From contig NZ_JAAVVC010000001.1 of NCBI RefSeq assembly GCF_018449725.1, positions 620,001-684,000 on the forward strand: DNA of 64,000 nt. The letters are read 5' to 3'. The translations under genes were made by a program, and so were the position numbers. The notes under the pieces are model-generated. The model was not told where the DNA came from and did not search any database. It saw only the letters and a program-made list of their open reading frames with translations. This document shows, one piece after another, positions 43,171-53,187 of the stretch. Position 1 is the stretch's first letter. Every line of letters begins with the position of its first letter. This DNA is from Pseudomonas sp. dw_612. Lineage in GTDB: Bacteria > Pseudomonadota > Gammaproteobacteria > Pseudomonadales > Pseudomonadaceae.

Positions 43171-43661
43171 TGGGGCCCATGCAGCGGTTCGAGGAATCTT
43201 TTTTGCTAACACACTTCCTTTCTCGAATTCAATCCGTTAGTATCCGCGGCGTTAGTACCAAGCTGAAAGTCAATTCTGGTCGAACAAATCCCCCCGGTGC
43301 CTTCCACTGAGAAGCCTCCACCGACAAAGCGGGATCGACCACCTCGATGGTTTCCAGGTAAACCTTGTGTCAACACTGCCTTTGAAATGAATGCAAAGGG
43401 TGTTGCGAAGCTCACTTACTCTGACCGAACCAGCCTGCAAATTGATCAGGATCTTCACCCCGGGCCCAGAACCTTTGCCCTTGATGTGTTGCCTGCCCTC
43501 CTAAGTACCTACCTGCCAGCCCAAGCGCGCCAATTATCAGCGCTTCAAACTGGCTGCTTTGTTCCAGTCGGGTTCTTCGTTCGACCAATGGTGGTCGTCG
43601 TCACTGGAACGTTTTAATTTTGCACGGCTCTTATCCGTGTCGCTTGTAGGAACACCTAATA
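43171..43661. other. 490-base gap with no recognised gene
   Basis: Plus-strand ORF 43297-43617 lacks a ribosome site and reads as compositionally odd sequence, so it is not accepted. The stretch could be a long leader of the gene at 43662. Confidence 0.5.
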
Positions 43662-43886
43662 ATGTCTACTCAAATCCATACTCAGGATGCCATTCGCACC
43701 CTAACAAACGCTTTTGCCCCAATGAACTGCCTGATCATGGCCGCTCGCAAAGGCTGCTTCAGCTTCACTCTGGTCAACGAACACGGCATCGCCCGTCACA
43801 GCGAACGCCTGTACCCCGATCAATACTCCAGCGCTGAACCGCTGCAGGCCGTGATCGATCGTACTCGCCAGGCACTGGTTGCCTGA
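43662..43886 (+). CDS. Small uncharacterised protein, 74 aa
   Basis: MSTQIHTQDAIRTLTNAFAPMNCLIMAARKGCFSFTLVNEHGIARHSERLYPDQYSSAEPLQAV reads as an alpha-beta-beta-alpha soluble protein. TAGGAACACC lies before the ATG and a strong terminator follows within 30 bases, so it is a complete monocistronic gene. Probably Pseudomonas-restricted; function unknown. Confidence 0.7.
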   Translation: MSTQIHTQDAIRTLTNAFAPMNCLIMAARKGCFSFTLVNEHGIARHSERLYPDQYSSAEPLQAVIDRTRQALVA

Positions 43887-43912
43887 GACGCCAGAAAGAC
43901 TGAAAACCTCAG

Positions 43913-43942
43913 AAGCCCTGCTCAAAAAGCAGGGCTTTTTAT
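43913..43942 (+). terminator. Terminator of the 74-aa gene
   Basis: AAGCCCTGCT / AGCAGGGCTT perfect 10-bp stem, CAAAA loop, then T run. Confidence 0.88.
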
Positions 43943-44162
43943 TGCCCGAGATTTCACTTTCCCCGCCCAATGCCTAAGCACTAACCGATATAACGGTTAT
44001 AACTGCCAGCCGGAAATATTTTAAAAACAGGCCTTTACAGCGCGAATATGACACTACACTTCAACTCAAGCGGCTTGATCCGCTTCCGGCGAGCCTGAGT
44101 CGATTCACTGCTGCCAAGCCCCCATTCAGGTATCGCCGCCCATTTCATGTTTCGAGGGCTTT

Positions 44163-44645
44163 ATGGGTATCGCTGCCAGCGAACTGTGCCGTTATGTGAT
44201 CCGTCCGACCTTGATTTACCTCGGGCGCCATAGCGCAACTGCCGAATCCCTGCTGCTGGGCATCGCCGCCAGCCAGTCAGCCCTTGGCTCCGCCCTGCAT
44301 GACCGTCGTGGACATGGCCTGTACCGAATCGCCGAGCCCCGTCATCGGGCGCTGTGGGATCACTACCTGGCCCTCGACCCGGAGCGGGCGAGCCTGGTAC
44401 GTGGCCTGGCCAGCCAACATGCCTTTTTAAGCAGCCCGCACCTGGAATTGACCGTCAACCTGCGTTACGCCACCGCCATCGCCTGGCTGTTGGTAGAAGA
44501 GCAAAACACTCCCCTCCCCGATCCTGATGATGTGTTGGGCATGGCCCGAATCTGGCGCCAGACCTTCCAGCCTCAGGGACGTCTGCGCGACTTTACCTGC
44601 GCCTGGCAAACCTGTGTTTCATCGCTGAATCAAGTCGCCTGCTGA
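44163..44645 (+). CDS. Uncharacterised protein, 160 aa
   Basis: Begins MGIAASELCRYVIRPTLIYLGRHSATAESLLLGIAASQSALGSAL and is helical throughout, with RHRALWDHYLALDPERASLVRGLASQHAFL. GAGGG precedes the ATG. The opening recalls phage-derived structural or lysozyme-like small proteins, but no catalytic motif is seen and no phage genes lie nearby. Function unknown. Confidence 0.7.
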   Translation: MGIAASELCRYVIRPTLIYLGRHSATAESLLLGIAASQSALGSALHDRRGHGLYRIAEPRHRALWDHYLALDPERASLVRGLASQHAFLSSPHLELTVNLRYATAIAWLLVEEQNTPLPDPDDVLGMARIWRQTFQPQGRLRDFTCAWQTCVSSLNQVAC

Positions 44646-44743
44646 CTGGCCCGCTTCGCAAGATCTTGCAACAGGTCGCGATTCTGGTTGGATTGTCCTA
44701 CAAAACCGCTCTAACTCAAGCCATACAGGCTATAGCGCTGGGA

Positions 44744-44778
44744 CGAAAATGTTGGTAATTTTCGCCCCGGTGATCACC
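44744..44778 (+). promoter_or_regulatory. Hairpins in the FadL-porin leader
   Basis: CGAAAAT / ATTTTCG (44744-44764) and the palindrome GGTGATCACC (44769-44778) precede the AGGAG ribosome site, suggesting a structured, possibly stabilising 5' end. Confidence 0.4.
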
Positions 44779-44791
44779 AGGAGTTCTAATA

Positions 44792-46063
44792 ATGAAAAAA
44801 GTAATGCTCAAAACCACCCTTAGCCTCGCCGTTACCTTGGCATCCACCCAGATCTTTGCAGCTGGCTTTGCCATCAACGAACAAAGTATCAGCGGGATGG
44901 GTACAGGTTTTGCCGGGCGATCTTCATCTGCCGATGACGCAAGCACAATTTATGGCAACCCTGCCGGCATGTCCCGCCTCAAGCGCGAACAAGTCACCGG
45001 CGGCGCTGCAATGCTCGACGCACACACCGACATCAGCCACGCCAGTTCCAGCCCGAACAGCGGCACCAACAAAGGCGACATGGTTCCGTTCATCGCCGTG
45101 CCTATGGGCTACTACGTCAAGCCAATCGACGACAAGTGGACCGTCGGCGTCGGTGTCTACGCACCTTTCGGCCTGGTGACCGACTACGAAAGCGGCTTCG
45201 GTGGCCGTTATTTCGGCAGCAAGAGCGACGTTAAGGTCGTGACCCTGCAACCGACCATCAGCTACGCCTTCAACGACAAGGTTTCCATCGGTTTCGGCCC
45301 GACCATCAACCGCATCGACGGCACCCTGGAATCGAACCTGTCGATCACCCAGGCCGCGCCCGATGGCAAGGTCAAGATCAAGGGTGACGACACCGCACTG
45401 GGTTACAACATCGGGATTCTGGCTCAGTTGACCGACAGCACCCGCGTCGGCCTGACCTATCACTCGAAAGTGAAGTACAAGCTCGAAGGCGACACCAAGG
45501 TCAATTACGGCGTACTGGGCCTGATCGGCCAGAACCCGAGCCAGAAGTACGACGCGTCGCTGGACCTGACCACGCCTGAATCGGTGGACTTCTCGCTGAC
45601 TCACCAGATCGATGACAAGTGGACCGTTTACGCGGGCAGCACCTGGACTCGCTGGAGTCGCCTGAAAGAAATCACCGTTGACAACAAAGGTGTTCCGGCC
45701 ATCCTGAACGGTCAGTTCGGCTCCATCACCGAAGAACAGAACTGGCACGACACCTGGGCCCACGCCATCGGCGCGTCTTACCAGTTGAACAAGCAATGGG
45801 TCCTGCGTACCGGTCTGACCTTCGACCAGGCGCCGACCAACAACGTCGACCGTTCCCCACGCATCCCGACTGGCGATCGCAAGATTTTCAGCCTGGGCGC
45901 CGGCTGGAGCCCGACCGACGACCTGACCATCGACGTCGCGTATTCGTACCTGCGCGAAGAGTCGGTCAATATCAGCAACAGCAACGACCGTGGCCAGAGC
46001 TACGACGCCAAGTATCAAAACTACGCGAACGGTTTCGGTGTCGGCGCGACCTACCGCTTCTGA
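44792..46063 (+). CDS. FadL/OmpP1-type outer-membrane porin
   Basis: 423 residues. Signal peptide ends at TQIFAA, then the FadL hatch opening GFAINEQSISGMGTGFAGRSSSADDASTIYGNPAGMSRL and a beta-barrel ending ...YANGFGVGATYRF with a terminal Phe, as needed for BAM insertion. The family takes up long-chain fatty acids or other hydrophobic compounds across the outer membrane. CAGGAG before the ATG, own terminator after. Confidence 0.9.
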   Translation: MKKVMLKTTLSLAVTLASTQIFAAGFAINEQSISGMGTGFAGRSSSADDASTIYGNPAGMSRLKREQVTGGAAMLDAHTDISHASSSPNSGTNKGDMVPFIAVPMGYYVKPIDDKWTVGVGVYAPFGLVTDYESGFGGRYFGSKSDVKVVTLQPTISYAFNDKVSIGFGPTINRIDGTLESNLSITQAAPDGKVKIKGDDTALGYNIGILAQLTDSTRVGLTYHSKVKYKLEGDTKVNYGVLGLIGQNPSQKYDASLDLTTPESVDFSLTHQIDDKWTVYAGSTWTRWSRLKEITVDNKGVPAILNGQFGSITEEQNWHDTWAHAIGASYQLNKQWVLRTGLTFDQAPTNNVDRSPRIPTGDRKIFSLGAGWSPTDDLTIDVAYSYLREESVNISNSNDRGQSYDAKYQNYANGFGVGATYRF

Positions 46064-46102
46064 TGATTCAAGGCGAGGCTGAACCGCTCGCCGCCTGAAT
46101 CG

Positions 46103-46140
46103 AAAAAGCCCCGCTCTCTTGTACAGAGGCGGGGCTTTTT
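46103..46140 (+). terminator. Terminator after the FadL porin
   Basis: AAAAAGCCCCGC / GCGGGGCTTTTT perfect 12-bp stem; symmetric, so it can also serve the convergent GPx-like gene. Confidence 0.88.
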
Positions 46141-46152
46141 AATGGGTGTCGA

Positions 46153-46704
46153 TCAGGGTTTCGAAGCCAGGGCTTTCTCGACGGCCTCGATGAATTCAGG
46201 GTTATCGGGCTTGGTCAGGCTGGAGAAATTGGCAATCACCTTGCCTTGGCGATCGACCACGTACTTGTAGAAGTTCCACTTCGGCGCGCTGCTCTGTTTG
46301 GCCAAAACCTTGAACAGATGGGTCGCATCATCGCCGCGGACTTTCTGCGGCTCGGTCATGGTGAAGGTCACACCGTAGTTGACGTAGCAGACCTTGGCGG
46401 TTTCTGCGCCGTCCTTGGACTCCTGCTTGAAGTCATTGGACGGAACACCGATCACCTCCAGCCCTTGATCCTTGTAGCGCTGATACAGCGTCTCAAGGCC
46501 TTTGAACTGTGGGGCGAAACCGCAGAAGCTGGCGGTGTTGACCACCACCAGCGGCTTGCCGGCGAAGCGCTGGCACAAATCGATGGATTCCTTGGCCCGC
46601 AACTTGGGCAGCGAACCCTGCAACAGCTCGGGACAGTCGGCCGCTTGCGCCAATCCGGTGAACGCCATCAGCAACGCGGGGACTGCAAGCCAGCGTTTCA
46701 GCAT
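46153..46704 (-). CDS. Glutathione-peroxidase-like thiol peroxidase, periplasmic
   Basis: 183 residues with a signal peptide (cleavage near GLAQAAD). GPx core: [40 protein letters not shown] with the peroxidatic Cys in ASFCGF, and [19 protein letters not shown] for the Trp-Asn part of the site. The family reduces peroxides with thioredoxin-like donors; export suggests envelope peroxide defence. Confidence 0.85.
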   Translation of the reverse strand: MLKRWLAVPALLMAFTGLAQAADCPELLQGSLPKLRAKESIDLCQRFAGKPLVVVNTASFCGFAPQFKGLETLYQRYKDQGLEVIGVPSNDFKQESKDGAETAKVCYVNYGVTFTMTEPQKVRGDDATHLFKVLAKQSSAPKWNFYKYVVDRQGKVIANFSSLTKPDNPEFIEAVEKALASKP

Positions 46705-46760
46705 GTCGGTGCATCCTTGAAAAGTCGTCAGAAAACGAAGTTACTCGCCCTCATATCCGG

Positions 46761-46883
46761 CTAGCAAGCACCCATGCCCAACTGCATCAACGCCAGTCCG
46801 CCCTGATGCCAGCCCCACCACGCCAGGGCCAGCAGCAAAGCGCCGCCGGCAACGGCAATGATTCGCGGCCAAAGACTGTTCAT
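46761..46883 (-). CDS. 40-aa membrane microprotein, coupled to the MFS gene
   Basis: ATG at 46883 overlaps the TGA of the upstream MFS gene by four bases (ATGA). The product, 40 residues, is MNSLWPRIIAVAGG then a hydrophobic helix ALLLALAWWGW, then HQGGLALMQLGMGAC. One membrane span. Overlap geometry and membrane-protein composition favour a real, translationally coupled small subunit. Not a known family. Confidence 0.6.
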   Translation of the reverse strand: MNSLWPRIIAVAGGALLLALAWWGWHQGGLALMQLGMGAC

Positions 46884-48088
46884 ATCGCACTCATTTGGGT
46901 TTGCAGCCGCGCCACCGGCCGTTCGCGTACCGGCCAGTTCAGGGCTGCCGCCAACAGGCTCAAAAGAATCGCCACTTGCCAGATCAAGTCGTAGCTCCCG
47001 GTCCGGTCATACACCACCCCGCCCAGCCAGCCACCGAGGAATGAGCCGAGCTGGTGAAACAGGAACACAATCCCACCGAGCATGGACAGGTTTCGTACAC
47101 CAAACAAGGTCGCCACCGTGCCGTTGGTCAAAGGCACCGTGGATAACCAGAGAAACCCCATCGCCATGCCGAACAGATAAGCCGTGGTCGTGGTGACCGG
47201 TGCCCACAGGAACAACCCGATCACCACCGCTCGCAACAGATACAGACCGGTGAGCAAACGCGGCTTGGACATCCGCCCGCCGAGCCAGCCTGCGGTGTAA
47301 GTGCCGAAGATATTGAACAGCCCGATCAGCGCCAGCACTGTGGTGCCAACGGACGCCGGCAGGTGTTGATCCACCAGATAGGCCGGCAAGTGCACGCCAA
47401 TGAACACCACTTGGAAACCGCAGACAAAAAAGCCGAACGCCAGCAGCCAGAAACCGGAATGGGAACAGGCTTCGCGCAACGCTTCGGACAACGTTTGCTC
47501 ATGGCCAAAGGTGGGCAGCGGCTTATCCTTGAGCATGCTCACCAGTGGCACGATCAGCGCCACCAACAAGCCCAGCACCAGCAACGCGGCGGACCAGCCG
47601 AGCCAGCCGATCAGCCCCAGCGTACCGGGCAGCATGGCGAACTGGCCGAACGAACCGGCGGCGCTGGCAATGCCCATGCCCATGCTGCGTTTCTCCGGCG
47701 GCACGGCGCGGCCGACGACGCCGAGAATCACCGAGAACGACGTGCCCGACAGGCCGATGCCGATCAACAGGCCGGCGCTCAGAGACAAGGTCACGCCCGA
47801 GTTGGCAAAGCCCATGCAAATCAGGCCCGCCGCGTACACCACGCCACCGATCAGCACCACTTTTGCCGCACCGAAGCGATCCGCCAAAGCGCCGGTGAAC
47901 GGCTGCGCCAGGCCCCAGATCAGGTTTTGCAGGGCGATGGCAAACGCAAACGTCTCTCGGCCCCAACCGAACTCGGCGCTCATCGGCGCCAGGAACAGAC
48001 CGAAACCGTGTCGCACGCCCAGAGACAACGCCAGAATCAGCGCACTCCCCACCAACACCCAACCGCAAGTACGCCACATCGATGTCAT
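46880..48088 (-). CDS. MFS exporter under MarR control
   Basis: 402 residues, 12 helices, opening MTSMWRTCGWVLVGSALILALSLGVRHGFGLFLAPMSAEFGWGRETFAFAIALQNLIWGLAQPFTGALADRFG (OFA/monocarboxylate-like; motif A ALADRFGAAK). GGAG before the ATG at 48088; the longer frame to 48202 overlaps the marR gene and is rejected. Substrate may be an organic acid or drug. Confidence 0.85.
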   Translation of the reverse strand: MTSMWRTCGWVLVGSALILALSLGVRHGFGLFLAPMSAEFGWGRETFAFAIALQNLIWGLAQPFTGALADRFGAAKVVLIGGVVYAAGLICMGFANSGVTLSLSAGLLIGIGLSGTSFSVILGVVGRAVPPEKRSMGMGIASAAGSFGQFAMLPGTLGLIGWLGWSAALLVLGLLVALIVPLVSMLKDKPLPTFGHEQTLSEALREACSHSGFWLLAFGFFVCGFQVVFIGVHLPAYLVDQHLPASVGTTVLALIGLFNIFGTYTAGWLGGRMSKPRLLTGLYLLRAVVIGLFLWAPVTTTTAYLFGMAMGFLWLSTVPLTNGTVATLFGVRNLSMLGGIVFLFHQLGSFLGGWLGGVVYDRTGSYDLIWQVAILLSLLAAALNWPVRERPVARLQTQMSAI

Positions 48089-48103
48089 TCTTATTCTCCG
48101 GTC

Positions 48104-48119
48104 GCGGGTATATACCCGC
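48104..48119. promoter_or_regulatory. MarR-type operator, MFS-proximal
   Basis: GCGGGTATATACCCGC is a perfect 16-base palindrome 16 bases upstream of the MFS start codon and between it and the marR stop. Confidence 0.7.
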
Positions 48120-48140
48120 TTAACATTGAACAAACCGGCG

Positions 48141-48545
48141 TCAAGCCAGTTCGTCCAGCAATCTGAGCAAGGTTTCACGTTTTTCGGCGCCCAGTCGGTC
48201 AATCAACCGCTGTTGCGCGGCTTCCCAGGCCGGTAAGGCAGCTTTCAGGCGTTCAGCACCGGCCTCGGTGAGCTTGACGATGCGGTTGCGCATGTCTTCG
48301 CCCTCGACCAGCATCACCAGCCCTTCGCCTTCCAGCACGCGCAAATTGCGCCCCAAGGTGCTGCGGTCCAGGCCCATGGCCTCGGCCAGGGTGGAAATAC
48401 TCGGTTGATCCAGACGCTGCAAATTACACAGCAAAGAATACTGGGCAACGTTGATCCCGAAGCCATCAAGAGCGCCGTCGTAATGCCTGCTGACGCCACG
48501 GGCGGCGCGACGCAGGTTGATGCATAAACATTGGGAATCGAGCAT
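48141..48545 (-). CDS. MarR-family regulator
   Basis: 134 residues. Winged HTH with LDQPSISTLAEAMGLDRSTLGRNLRVLEGEGLVMLVEGEDMRNRIVKLTEAG. The MarR gene precedes the MFS gene on the same strand; matching TATATACCCGC sites upstream of both point to autoregulation and control of the exporter. Confidence 0.88.
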   Translation of the reverse strand: MLDSQCLCINLRRAARGVSRHYDGALDGFGINVAQYSLLCNLQRLDQPSISTLAEAMGLDRSTLGRNLRVLEGEGLVMLVEGEDMRNRIVKLTEAGAERLKAALPAWEAAQQRLIDRLGAEKRETLLRLLDELA

Positions 48546-48549
48546 GGTG

Positions 48550-48565
48550 CGTGTATATACCCGCG
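48550..48565. promoter_or_regulatory. MarR-type operator, marR-proximal
   Basis: CGTGTATATACCCGCG differs from the 48104-48119 palindrome at one or two positions and lies directly upstream of the marR start codon. Confidence 0.65.
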
Positions 48566-48610
48566 GTTAAATGAAAGCAAGGTTCAAAATTTGTCCAGGC
48601 AGGTAGGCCG

Positions 48611-48677
48611 CCTTCGCGAGCAAGCCCGCTCCCACAGGTGATCGCATTCCAATGTGGGAGCGGGCTTGCTCGCGAAG
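48611..48677. repeat. REP inverted pair
   Basis: CCTTCGCGAGCAAGCCCGCTC and ATGTGGGAGCGGGCTTGCTCG arms, short centre, at the 3' end of the cobalamin operon before marR. Confidence 0.9.
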
Positions 48678-48703
48678 GGGCCAGCACATCCACCCATTAT
48701 TCA

Positions 48704-49438
48704 TCAGAGCAGCGCCAACCCCACCAACACCGCCATTTCCAGCAATTCCAATAGTGCCCCTGCGGTGTCGCCAGTAGTCCCACCCAACCGCCGCATCATC
48801 ACCTGCCGCAACCAGACAAACACCACGACCGCCAACGCGAGTGCCACCAGACCTTTGAAAATGCCCGCGATCAACACACCCACCAGCGCACTGCCCGCCA
48901 GCACCTGCCAACCCATCTTGCGCGGCAGGTGATCCGCCAACGCCTGTCCCAACCCACCGGCCCGCACATATGGCGTGGTCAGGAACAATCCCAACAACGC
49001 CGCACGCCCGATCAACGGCACAATGATCAAGACAACGCCGTGCCCCTGCTCGATCAACGCCAGCAACGCGGCGAATTTCAGCAACAACACCAACACCAGC
49101 GTGACCACCGCAATCGGTCCGCTGCGCGGGTCTTTCATGATGGTCAGGGTGCGCTCACGGTCGCCAAAACCACCGAGCCAGGCATCGGCGCTGTCGGCCA
49201 GACCGTCCAGGTGCAGCGCACCGCTGAGCAACACCCACACCGTCAGCAGCAGCGCGGCATGAAGCAGTAAAGGCGTGCCGGACAACAGTCCGTTCAACAC
49301 CCACAACAGAGCGCCGAACAGCAGCCCGACCAGCGGATAAAACAACAGCGAGCGCCCCAATTCCCGGGGCGCCGGCATGCCTGGCAGACGAATCGGCAAA
49401 CTGCTCAAGAATTGCAGGGCGATCCAGAACGGCAACAT
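48704..49438 (-). CDS. cobS: Adenosylcobinamide-GDP ribazoletransferase (CobS/CobV)
   Basis: 244 residues, integral membrane protein. Joins adenosyl-GDP-cobinamide to alpha-ribazole (phosphate), the final assembly step of adenosylcobalamin. Marks: FWIALQFLSSLPIRLPG start, GALHLDGLADSADAWLGGFGDRERTLTIMKDPRSGPI (the metal-binding HLDGLADxADG-like segment) and terminal helices. Last gene of the operon, 2 bases after the phosphatase. Named cobV in older Pseudomonas annotation. Confidence 0.93.
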   Translation of the reverse strand: MLPFWIALQFLSSLPIRLPGMPAPRELGRSLLFYPLVGLLFGALLWVLNGLLSGTPLLLHAALLLTVWVLLSGALHLDGLADSADAWLGGFGDRERTLTIMKDPRSGPIAVVTLVLVLLLKFAALLALIEQGHGVVLIIVPLIGRAALLGLFLTTPYVRAGGLGQALADHLPRKMGWQVLAGSALVGVLIAGIFKGLVALALAVVVFVWLRQVMMRRLGGTTGDTAGALLELLEMAVLVGLALL

Positions 49439-49440
49439 GA

Positions 49441-50016
49441 TCAGAGCACTTCCTTCAACAACACATCGACCCCGACCGACAGCGAATGCAACGACGCATG
49501 GGCGACTTCAACGTTGAGCAACTGCTCACGGGGCAAGCCACGGGCCTGGGCCAGCAGCAATTTCATCACGCCGCCATGGGTAATCAGCAGCACCCGCTCG
49601 CCTGCAAAAGCCCCGTGCAAGCGCTCGACCGCCGCCAGCACACGCGCGGAAAAGTCCACTACCGGCTCACCTTCCGGCGGCGTAAACGAATACGGATCAG
49701 TCCAGAACAACCCCAACGCCTCGGCGCTGGTGTCCATCAACACCGCCGTGCTCTGCCCTTCCCATGCGCCGAAATGCAACTCTTGCAGGTCTTTTTCCAA
49801 CTGCACGGGCAAACCAAGTTGCCCACCGAGTTCTTCGGCAAACCGCGCGCAGCGCTGCAATGGCGAGCTGACCAGACGATCCCACGGCCCCTGCTCGATC
49901 ACCGCCGCACGCATCTGCGCCCAACCTTTCTGCGTCAGCGCGTCGTCGAGACTACCGCGCAAGCCGCCGCCGAGTTCAGTCTCGCCGTGACGCAGCAAAT
50001 CCAGACGCAACGTCAT
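49441..50016 (-). CDS. cobC: Alpha-ribazole phosphatase (histidine phosphatase family)
   Basis: 191 residues. [13 protein letters not shown] carries the RHG phosphohistidine motif; [13 protein letters not shown] the second His. In the cob operon this fold removes phosphate from alpha-ribazole-5'-phosphate or adenosylcobalamin phosphate. Overlaps the cobT gene by four bases. The cobC name is also used in Pseudomonas for the decarboxylase further upstream. Confidence 0.88.
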   Translation of the reverse strand: MTLRLDLLRHGETELGGGLRGSLDDALTQKGWAQMRAAVIEQGPWDRLVSSPLQRCARFAEELGGQLGLPVQLEKDLQELHFGAWEGQSTAVLMDTSAEALGLFWTDPYSFTPPEGEPVVDFSARVLAAVERLHGAFAGERVLLITHGGVMKLLLAQARGLPREQLLNVEVAHASLHSLSVGVDVLLKEVL

Positions 50017-51068
50017 GCCGGACGATCCGCCACGGCCGCTTCAGCGAAGGTCGCCATTTGCCCATGAAGGTCGCAGGCCAGACGCAACAACGGCACTGCC
50101 AACGCCGCACCGCTGCCCTCGCCCAAACGCAGACCGAGGTCGAGCAAGGGCTCGGCATTCAGGGTTTCCAGCACATGACGATGACCGGGCTCTGCACCGC
50201 GATGGCCGAACAGCAGCCACTCGCGGCACTCAGGATTCAAGCGCACCGCCACCAACGCCGCGACGCTGCAAATAAAACCGTCGACCAGCACCGCCACGCC
50301 TTCCTGGGCGCAGGCCAGATAGGCACCAACCAACGCCGCAATTTCAAAACCGCCGAGGTTGAACAGGGTTTGCAACGCATCGCCACTCTGCGCGCCGTGC
50401 AGTGCCAATGCACGCTCGATCACTTGCGCTTTATGGCTGACACCCGCCGCATTCAACCCGGTGCCCGGACCGGCCAGATGCACCACCGGACAGTCCAGCA
50501 AGGCGCAGGCCAACGCGCTGGCGGCGGTGGTGTTGCCGATGCCCATTTCGCCGCCGATAAACAATTGCGATCCGGCAGCGATGGCGCGCAACACGCTGTC
50601 GCGCCCAGCCTGCAAGGCCAGTTCGCCCTGGGCGGCGGTCATCGCCGGGCCGTTTACAAAGTTCGCGGTGCCGGGGCCGACATTCAGGTGGCGCACGCCG
50701 GGCAGGTTCAGCGACGGCGTGACGGTGCCGAGGTCGACCACTTCCAGTTGAGCGCCCAATTGCCGCGCCAACACACTGATGGCCGCGCCGCCGGTGACGA
50801 AGTTGTGCAGCATCTGCCCGGTGACTTCCTGGGGAAACGCCGACACCCCTTCCGCAACCACGCCATGGTCACCCGCAAAAATCGCGATCCACAGCTGATC
50901 AAGGCTCGGCTTGACCTTGCCCTGCAACCCGGCCAGTTGCACGGCAACCGATTCCAGGCGCCCGAGGGAACCGGCGGGTTTGGTCAGTTGCTGTTGACGG
51001 GCCTCAGCCTGTTCAACGGCAGCCGCATCGATTGGTTGGCACGGGTTCAGCCACCAGGTTTGAGTCAT
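50013..51068 (-). CDS. cobT: Nicotinate-nucleotide-dimethylbenzimidazole phosphoribosyltransferase
   Basis: 351 residues. Activates 5,6-dimethylbenzimidazole to alpha-ribazole phosphate. Marks: [20 protein letters not shown] near the start, [57 protein letters not shown], and the catalytic Glu region in [21 protein letters not shown]. Called cobU in the P. denitrificans scheme. Overlaps neighbours by four bases on each side. Confidence 0.94.
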   Translation of the reverse strand: MTQTWWLNPCQPIDAAAVEQAEARQQQLTKPAGSLGRLESVAVQLAGLQGKVKPSLDQLWIAIFAGDHGVVAEGVSAFPQEVTGQMLHNFVTGGAAISVLARQLGAQLEVVDLGTVTPSLNLPGVRHLNVGPGTANFVNGPAMTAAQGELALQAGRDSVLRAIAAGSQLFIGGEMGIGNTTAASALACALLDCPVVHLAGPGTGLNAAGVSHKAQVIERALALHGAQSGDALQTLFNLGGFEIAALVGAYLACAQEGVAVLVDGFICSVAALVAVRLNPECREWLLFGHRGAEPGHRHVLETLNAEPLLDLGLRLGEGSGAALAVPLLRLACDLHGQMATFAEAAVADRPA

Positions 51069-51586
51069 AACGCAGTACCTTTCAGAGTCAGGGGCAGGCC
51101 GGCGACGGTCAGGACAACACGCTGACAGCGCTCAGCCAGGGCTTGATGCAGCCAACCGGCTTCATCGACATAGCGGCGAGTCAATTCGCCCAGCGGCACG
51201 ACACCCATTCCGGTCTCGTTGCTGACAAAAATGATTTCACCCGGCAGCGACGCCAAGCAATCCAGCAAGGCATCGCGCTCGGCGCTCAGGCGTTCGGGGT
51301 TGTCGAGCATCAGCAGATTGGTCAGCCACAGGGTCAGGCAATCCACCAGCAGGCAACGCTCGGCACCGACGTTTTCGCGCAGGACGCGGGCCAGTTCCAG
51401 CGGCTCTTCGATCAGCGCCCATTCGGCGGGACGACGGGCGCGGTGATGGGCGACCCGTTCATTCATCTCGCCGTCCATGGGTTGGCTGGTGGCGATATAG
51501 GTCACGGGTAAACCGCTGTCGGATGCGAGTTTTTCCGCCAGGCGGCTTTTGCCGGAGCGGGCGCCGCCGAGGATTAGTTGGAGCAT
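51065..51586 (-). CDS. cobU: Bifunctional adenosylcobinamide kinase/guanylyltransferase
   Basis: 173 residues, P-loop GGARSGKS at residues 6-13, the [35 protein letters not shown] segment with the guanylylated His, and [35 protein letters not shown]. Phosphorylates and then guanylylates adenosylcobinamide. ATG at 51586 (MLQLILGG) is the family start; the frame to 51682 reads into the REP. Known as cobP in older Pseudomonas annotation. Confidence 0.93.
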   Translation of the reverse strand: MLQLILGGARSGKSRLAEKLASDSGLPVTYIATSQPMDGEMNERVAHHRARRPAEWALIEEPLELARVLRENVGAERCLLVDCLTLWLTNLLMLDNPERLSAERDALLDCLASLPGEIIFVSNETGMGVVPLGELTRRYVDEAGWLHQALAERCQRVVLTVAGLPLTLKGTAL

Positions 51587-51622
51587 GGTGTATTCCTTTC
51601 CATTTTCGGTGTAGTGGCGGGC

Positions 51623-51718
51623 CTCTTCGCGGGCAAGCCTCGCTCCTACAGGATTAGCGTCGTGCCACCTATTTGGGAACAACCGCTTTACCTGTAGGAG
51701 CGAGGCTTGCCCGCGAAG
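51623..51718. repeat. REP pair, TAGGAGCGAGGCTTGC variant, inside the cob operon
   Basis: TTCGCGGGCAAGCCTCGCTCC and CCTGTAGGAGCGAGGCTTGCC arms with a ~40-base centre fill the only large gap of the operon (between cobQ and cobU). Confidence 0.9.
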
Positions 51719-51735
51719 GCGTCCTCAAACCCACC

Positions 51736-53187
51736 TCAAAAACCACAGAGTTCACGCAACAGCGCGGTATCCAAATGCTTCTCCACCAAATCCGCCAACC
51801 GCTCGATATCCCGCTCGCGCAAGGCGTGATAATCCACGTCCTGCACATTCTGCAAACCCGCCCAACGCAACAACGCAGCGCTCGCCGCCGGTGATTCAAA
51901 CAAGCCATGCAGATACGTGCCGAAAATCTGCCCGTCGAGACTTTGCGCGCCATCGCAGCGGCCATCGTCCAACTGCACCGCCGCGTTTTCCAACGCCGGC
52001 CCCGTGGTCACGCCAGCATGGATTTCATAGCCGCTGACCTCGGCATTCTCCAACGCCAGGCGCCCACGCACATTGCGCAACTGCTTCTCTTCTTCAAGCA
52101 AGGTTTCGAACGCCAGCAAACCCAAACCCGCGCTGGAGCCCGGTGTGCCTTCAAGGCCCAGCGGATCGTGGACGTGTTCGCCGAGCATTTGCAGGCCACC
52201 GCAAATCCCCAACACGTTGCCGCCGTAGCGCAGGTGTCGGGAGATCGCCGTGTCCCAGCCGTTGGCCCGCAGGTACGCAAGGTCGCTGCGCACGCTTTTC
52301 GAGCCGGGAAGAATGATCAGGTCAGCGGCCGGAATCGCCTGGCCAGGACCAATGAATTGCAGGTCCACTTGCGGGTGTAAACGCAGCGGGTCGAAATCGG
52401 TGTGGTTGCTGATGCGCGGCAGCACCGGCACCACCACTTTGAGCACTTGATCGGCTTTGTCGGTCTGGCGCTGATCGATGCCGTCCTCGGCTTCCAGGTG
52501 CAGGTCCATCACATAAGGCAGGACGCCGATCACCGGTTTGCCGGTGCGTTCTTCGAGCCAGTCGAGGCCCGGTTGCAGCAAGGCAATGTCACCGCGAAAC
52601 CGGTTGATGATGAAGCCTTTGACCCGCGCCTGTTCACTCGGCGACAGCAGCTCCAGCGTACCGACGAGATGGGCAAAAACCCCGCCGCGATTGATGTCGG
52701 CGATCAGCACCACCGGGCAATCCACCGCTTCGGCAAAGCCCATGTTGGCGATGTCGCCGGCGCGTAAATTGATCTCGGCTGGCGAGCCTGCGCCCTCGAC
52801 CATCACCACCGGATACGCCGCGCTCAGCCGTTCGTGGGAGGCGAGCACCGCTTGCATGGCGATGGCTTTGTAGTCGTGATACGCGACCGCGTTCATGGTG
52901 GTAACGGCGCGACCATGGATGATCACTTGGGCGCCGGTGTCGCTGTTGGGTTTGAGCAGCACCGGGTTCATGTCGGTGTGAGGCTCGAGGTTGGCAGCCT
53001 GGGCCTGCACGGCTTGGGCACGACCGATCTCGCCACCGTCGGCGGTCACGGCGCTGTTCAACGCCATGTTCTGCGGCTTGAACGGCACAACGCTGACGCC
53101 ATGGCGCGTCACCCAGCGACACAACGCCGTCACCAGGGTGCTTTTACCGGCGTCGGACGTGGTGCCCTGCACCATCAACGTAGTCAT
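51736..53187 (-). CDS. cobQ: Cobyric acid synthase
   Basis: 483 residues. Glutamine-dependent amidation of four side chains of adenosylcobyrinate diamide. N-terminal P-loop-like [21 protein letters not shown] and a C-terminal triad-type glutamine amidotransferase domain: [21 protein letters not shown] (nucleophile Cys) and [11 protein letters not shown] (His). Overlaps the decarboxylase gene by four bases. Confidence 0.95.
   Translation of the reverse strand: MTTLMVQGTTSDAGKSTLVTALCRWVTRHGVSVVPFKPQNMALNSAVTADGGEIGRAQAVQAQAANLEPHTDMNPVLLKPNSDTGAQVIIHGRAVTTMNAVAYHDYKAIAMQAVLASHERLSAAYPVVMVEGAGSPAEINLRAGDIANMGFAEAVDCPVVLIADINRGGVFAHLVGTLELLSPSEQARVKGFIINRFRGDIALLQPGLDWLEERTGKPVIGVLPYVMDLHLEAEDGIDQRQTDKADQVLKVVVPVLPRISNHTDFDPLRLHPQVDLQFIGPGQAIPAADLIILPGSKSVRSDLAYLRANGWDTAISRHLRYGGNVLGICGGLQMLGEHVHDPLGLEGTPGSSAGLGLLAFETLLEEEKQLRNVRGRLALENAEVSGYEIHAGVTTGPALENAAVQLDDGRCDGAQSLDGQIFGTYLHGLFESPAASAALLRWAGLQNVQDVDYHALRERDIERLADLVEKHLDTALLRELCGF

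Noticed and set aside
43297..43617. 106-codon plus-strand frame upstream of the 74-aa gene
   Set aside because: GTG start without a ribosome site and no believable protein composition; kept as a gene-free stretch.
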